In this document: positions 61,401-64,000 of the stretch, piece by piece
Numbering within the stretch: the stretch's first letter is position 1
Layout of the letters: each line of letters starts with the position of its first letter
Source: Scylla paramamosain
Lineage: Eukaryota > Arthropoda > Malacostraca > Decapoda > Portunidae
Direction: 5' to 3'
Assembly (NCBI RefSeq): GCF_035594125.1
Contig: NC_087152.1
Location: 8,439,501-8,503,500, forward strand
Length of the DNA stretch: 64,000 bases
Program-made: the position numbers and the translations under genes
Notes under the pieces: generated by a model
What the model was told of the DNA's origin: nothing
Databases searched by the model: none
The model's input: the letters and a program-made list of their open reading frames with translations, nothing else

Positions 61401-63677
61401 ATTGTAATCTACACACTATCATCAAAGAGTAAGTGCATTCTGCCAGTTATAATATATGGATTTGAAATCTGAAGTCCTACAAAAGTCCTAGGACAAAAAT
61501 TTTGCAGTGCTCAAAGGGAATAGAATAGTTGGTATAACAGTGAGACATAAGAAGAGGAAACCATGGATTTGCAAGCAGACTAAAGTTGAAGACACCCTGA
61601 CTGCAATTAAATGAAAAAGTAGATGTGGTCAAGATGGGTCATTTGTCAAGCATATAACAGACAGACAATTAAGGGAACCAACTAAGTTGAGAATTTGAAA
61701 AATATAAAAAAATGCAAAAATCATCTTATGACATCCTTAGGCTCTGTGCATATGATAATTTGTCATCTTCATTTTAATGCTGTTTAAATAACCATTTAAA
61801 TGGCCACCCCACTCACACTCAGTTGCCCAGTCAATGTCATTGTAGGTCAGAGATGATTGTAAGAATAAATAAATAAATAAATAAATAAAAAAGTTTATGA
61901 ACAGCTTTCTTTATAATGGAGTATGGAAGTTTCCTCTCACAGCTCAGCAGAGTGGGGGCAAGGAACACTCAAAGAGCCTCAGTACTAGTCAGTGCATGTT
62001 GTACACACTTAGAGAGAGGGAAGGGTTTGTGACACTCTCCTTCATCAACTTCTTTACCCATTTAGCATTCACTCACTCCCCACTTAATGCTCCCTTTCAC
62101 CACAATGGGTAAGAGGAAGTCTTACCTTACCCAAAGGTGTGAGGTACTGGCAAAAGCACACTAGATATTAGCTGAGAACAGAGCACATGCATCAGTGTGG
62201 CGCGCCCTCATTGTAACAATGAAGTGTGCAATGTTCCATCCAAGAGATTTCAGATGCCAACAAAACAAGTAATTTATAAATCTAACACTTGCAATTATGG
62301 CTTAAAATCATCTACAACTCAAAACAAATACATTATAATACTTGGCACCTAAGAATTTCAGTATTACATAGCTATATATGTGGATGAAAAGTGCATGAGC
62401 ATTTCTTTAAATTTTAAAGCCCTGTATTGTGCTATTGAGGCCTATTTCTCTGCCATTTATTGTCTGATTTTGATGATTCTGGTGTCAATTGAAAGGGAAT
62501 TAAAATACCTAAAAATCATGTAGCAGAATTTTGATTGTGTATTTAGTTTTTCCTAGCTTAAGAGAAATATCTGGATGAGAAAAAATTTTGGATTTTTTTT
62601 TCTCGACAGCAAAACCAAAAATGAAAATTGTCACATCATTTTCTTAGAAAACCATCACAGTATCTTGTGACAAGTTTTCAAGAAAATCCAAGAAAAACTT
62701 CTCAAAATATGTAAAAATCTAAACATAATTTTTTTTATTTTCACTAAAAGGAAAACTATTGCTCCAAATTTAATGAGACATACATATAATTCAACTAAAA
62801 GAACTTTATAACTCATACTCATAAAAAATTGGTGCAGTTTCATTTATAAATAATGAAAATGGAAAATATTTGGTCGATCCCCTTCAGGTAATCAAAGACT
62901 GACATATGACAGTGCCGAGAACTAGATGGAAAGATGAGGTCAGCAGTTTTGCTGGACAACTTAGAATAGAAAGACAGCAGACAGAAACATATGGAGAAGG
63001 AGAAGAGAAGGCCTTTGTCCTGCAGTGGAATTGTAGAGGCTAATAATGAAGTTATGTTTCATACTTGAGTCAAGCAACTGAGATGGTACAATCACATATT
63101 TCTTTTCAATAACCAATATGAGCCTACTGCAGGCCAAGAGCTTGCCTAATGGTTAAAACGGTGTGTCATGCCATATACCACACAACAGTGACTCAGTATT
63201 TTGGCAGGGTTGCTAGCTGGATTGTTTTGTTGTAAAATCAAAGTTCACCAGCTAATGTCCTGCACCTATTCTCTGTTACAGGAACAGGAAAGTGTCAAAT
63301 GAGATTTCCAAAGTCTGAGCTGAGTACGATAATTACCACACAACCAGGCCAACCATGATCATATTGCAACCAATATTTTATTGGAACAAATCTCTTATGA
63401 AACTTGACCATGAAACTTACTTGTAAAGAGTCATCTCGTCATGCACTACTACATCATTTTCTGATAGCACAGTAGTCAGAAGCTCTAGATCACAAGAAGC
63501 AAAGTCATCATGTGTTGCCACTTGCTCTAGATTCCACTTGAAGTGATTTAAGCACACTGAAGAAATATCTGAGTGGCCACAGGTGAGGGTGTACTGTAGC
63601 CACGCAATCAAGTAGTTTTGCTTTGATGCTGATACTATATTCAATTTCATGTACTTGATACATGTTTCTATTAAATC
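56578..63677 (-). CDS. BTBD17-like gene (BTB/POZ domain protein 17), 3' part
   Basis: Six exons on the minus strand, at 63421-63677, 60739-60946, 60004-60133, 58690-58919, 58039-58302 and 56578-56679, join with compatible phases (2, 0, 1, 0, 0) and GT-AG borders. They give 396 residues ending in a stop. Residues 1 to about 100 form a BACK-type helical region with the signature of this family (acidic LSENDVVVHDEMTLY followed by VVSWLHQQAE). Residues 156-198 hold FVRFPMMTPRQLADLLL and the MAIGMSFHSG turn. Residues 210-363 are the conserved C-terminal beta-rich domain (LLFTPRLYTAEQW, PAYHTRTLVFS, VWFRKFYLIVWQGTVEVPE, VLRTVRLAVT, LNLDDILPFDNLNDPP). The order and words match vertebrate BTBD17 as I know it. 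The protein begins in mid-domain: the N-terminal BTB/POZ exons and promoter must lie beyond 64000. A low-complexity Ser/Thr/Pro-rich loop (residues about 104-140) interrupts the BACK region. BTB-BACK proteins often act as adaptors; the precise role of BTBD17 is not well defined, so I claim none. Confidence 0.9.
58039..58302 (-). CDS. BTBD17-like exon E
   Basis: 264 bases (88 codons), phase 0 at both ends, after TTTCTCCAG and before GTAAGT (58033-58038). It encodes VWFRKFYLIVWQGTVEVPE, VLRTVRLAVT and LNLDDILPFDNLNDPP, the best conserved block of the C-terminal domain. The in-frame ATG at 58323 lies in the intron. Confidence 0.9.
58364..58438. repeat. (TA)n microsatellite in BTBD17-like intron
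   Basis: About 75 bp of TA preceded by an AATA/AAAT patch, 26 bp and more upstream (minus sense) of exon E's acceptor. Confidence 0.97.
58690..58919 (-). CDS. BTBD17-like exon D
   Basis: 230 bases. The acceptor is the inner CTGCAG at 58920-58925; only this choice keeps the frame, giving FHSGQWDRVKEI across the junction. An upstream TTTTTAG acceptor would add 22 codons but break phase. It ends in phase 0 at AAG|GTAAGT. It encodes LLFTPRLYTAEQW and PAYHTRTLVFS. Confidence 0.87.
59116..59864. mobile_element. TIR transposon with TA ends, 749 bp, intronic
   Basis: The left end CCATATTTGATGGCTCATAA and the reverse complement of the right end, CCGTATTTGATGGCTCATAA, are inverted repeats that continue into GATGC(A/G)CC (about 27 bp with two mismatches). 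TA lies directly outside both ends (59114-59115 and 59865-59866), the target duplication of Tc1/mariner-type elements. An A-run next to the left TIR is mirrored by a T-run at the right. No transposase frame. It lies in the intron between exons C and D. Confidence 0.75.
60004..60133 (-). CDS. BTBD17-like exon C
   Basis: 130 bases after an ACCAATAG acceptor, beginning GTG ATG AAG in phase 0 and ending with one base of a Gly codon at a GTATGC donor. It encodes the most family-specific stretch, with FVRFPMMTPRQLADLLL and FFVTRMAIGMSFHSG. Confidence 0.88.
60739..60946 (-). CDS. BTBD17-like exon B
   Basis: 208 bases after a CTGCCCACAG acceptor. The first base completes an Asn codon from exon A, giving LYNIVVSWLHQQAEKL across the junction. 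It ends in phase 0 at a GTCAGT donor, weaker than its neighbours. It encodes the second BACK helix pair and a Ser/Thr/Gly/Pro-rich loop of about 40 residues that may be lineage-specific. Confidence 0.85.
60947..61164. other. BTBD17-like intron, unassigned part
   Basis: Intron A-B sequence between exon B and the LINE fragment. Nothing recognised. Confidence 0.5.
61165..61700 (+). mobile_element. Dead RTE-type LINE fragment, part 1
   Basis: Plus-strand translation, with stops and frame changes, follows the 3' half of an RTE-like reverse transcriptase. RFAKDIVLLMRESISE at 61188-61235 corresponds to the FADDIVLL catalytic box. It is followed by an IKRIKTEWNAF-like segment and then CILPVIIYGFE (about 61440-61470, read with one frame change). 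In the catalytic box the first Asp is Lys (AAA at 61197-61199), so the enzyme would be dead. It lies antisense in the intron between exons A and B of the BTBD17-like gene. Confidence 0.65.
61701..62911. other. 1.2-kb sequence splitting the LINE fragment
   Basis: AT-rich sequence between the two parts of the RTE-like LINE. It includes (AATA)n at 61863-61890 and a compact segment with CAGCTCAGCAGAGTGGGGGC near 61941, which may itself be a repeat. No coding exon and no clear terminal repeats were found, so its origin (insertion or independent fragments) is open. Confidence 0.4.
62912..63043 (+). mobile_element. Dead RTE-type LINE fragment, part 2
   Basis: An uninterrupted 43-codon frame with stop reads VPRTRWKDEVSSFAG ... 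KAFVLQWNCRG. This is the C-terminal tail found in RTE-like reverse transcriptases, where a TRW(R/K)DE(I/V) motif and a final FVLQW-like motif close the protein. It is the expected continuation of part 1, from which it is separated by 1.2 kb. Confidence 0.65.
63044..63420. other. BTBD17-like intron, unassigned part
   Basis: No exon. A tRNA-A-box-like GCCTAATGGTTAAAACGG lies near 63144, without a matching B box, so no tRNA or SINE is called. Confidence 0.4.
63421..63677 (-). CDS. BTBD17-like exon A (first in window)
   Basis: 257 bases, starting in phase 0 after a CTTTCAG acceptor and ending after two bases of a codon at a perfect GTAAGT donor (63415-63420). It encodes residues 1-85 of the fragment, which match the end of the BTB and the start of the BACK region of the family. 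The ATG within the preceding intron (63698) is not a start. The BTB exons should lie upstream, beyond the window. Confidence 0.88.
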
Positions 63678-64000
63678 CTGAAAGATAAAAAGATTCATTT
63701 AAAATCAGAGCATCAGATAAACCATGAATATAATGAATTATTCCTCTAATGGATTCAGTGTTAAAAGAATTTTGGATATTATGGACATATTCATGCATTC
63801 CCTTTCATCAGCTCAGACACTGGGCTCCCCAGCCACTGAATCCATATCACACAGTCTGATTTATATGTCAATTATCTTCGAGTTTCACTACCATGCAGAG
63901 CATGAGCATACATTCCTTGAGTGCATTATGATCAGTCTGTCTATCTATATAAAGCAAAAGGATGTAGCAATCCTATTAACCACTGCAGTTGGTCCATATT
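63678..64000. other. BTBD17-like upstream intron, to window end
   Basis: On the minus strand this is intron upstream of exon A. I find no further in-frame exon with a phase-0 donor, so the BTB-domain exons lie beyond the window. Confidence 0.5.

Noticed and set aside
63140..63200. tRNA-like A box (TAATGGTTAAAACGG), possible SINE
   Set aside because: No B box or cloverleaf downstream and no second copy in the window.

Overview
The window looks like nuclear DNA of an arthropod, most likely a decapod crustacean and perhaps a crab. The reasons are one intron-bearing gene of an animal family (BTBD17), decayed non-LTR retrotransposons and cut-and-paste transposons of arthropod type, and an extreme density of long dinucleotide arrays. 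The taxon call is an inference; no sequence search was run. Nothing suggests bacterial, phage or plasmid DNA: there are no operons, ribosome binding sites, rRNA genes or CRISPR arrays.

Layout. From 1 to about 51.8 kb I find no complete protein-coding gene. This part consists of (TC)n/(AG)n, (CA)n/(GT)n and (TA)n arrays of 50-330 bp, purine-rich tracts, GC-rich patches with promoter-like motifs, and several old, degenerate tandem arrays with periods of about 40, 50 and 140-150 bp. Most open frames here are SSR translations (poly-SL, poly-RE, poly-TH, poly-CV, poly-YI) and are not genes. Three short pieces may belong to real transcripts: a probable first coding exon on the minus strand at 18358-18439, a signal-peptide-like ORF at 43501-43713 behind a GC-box/CCAAT region, and a weak candidate first exon at 44614-44692 beside a perfect CRE. 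A pair of short repeats with inverted termini occurs at 9.4 and 31.3 kb.

From 51.87 to 55.4 kb there is a nest of mobile elements. A dead LINE with CR1/Jockey-like reverse transcriptase (plus strand) is interrupted by a 347-bp hAT-like element. It is followed by two copies of another TIR element, one a fragment and one 777 bp, in opposite orientation and separated and flanked by (TA)n.

From 56.58 kb to beyond 64 kb, on the minus strand, lies the 3' part of a BTBD17-type gene (BTB/POZ domain-containing protein 17). Six coding exons join in frame into 396 residues ending at a stop codon. They cover the BACK-type region and the conserved C-terminal domain; the exons for the N-terminal BTB domain must lie beyond 64 kb. 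Its introns carry a 749-bp TIR element with TA ends and an antisense, dead RTE-like LINE fragment split by 1.2 kb of other sequence.

No set of genes here works together as a pathway. The interest lies in the repeat architecture, the nested transposons and the reconstructed split gene.
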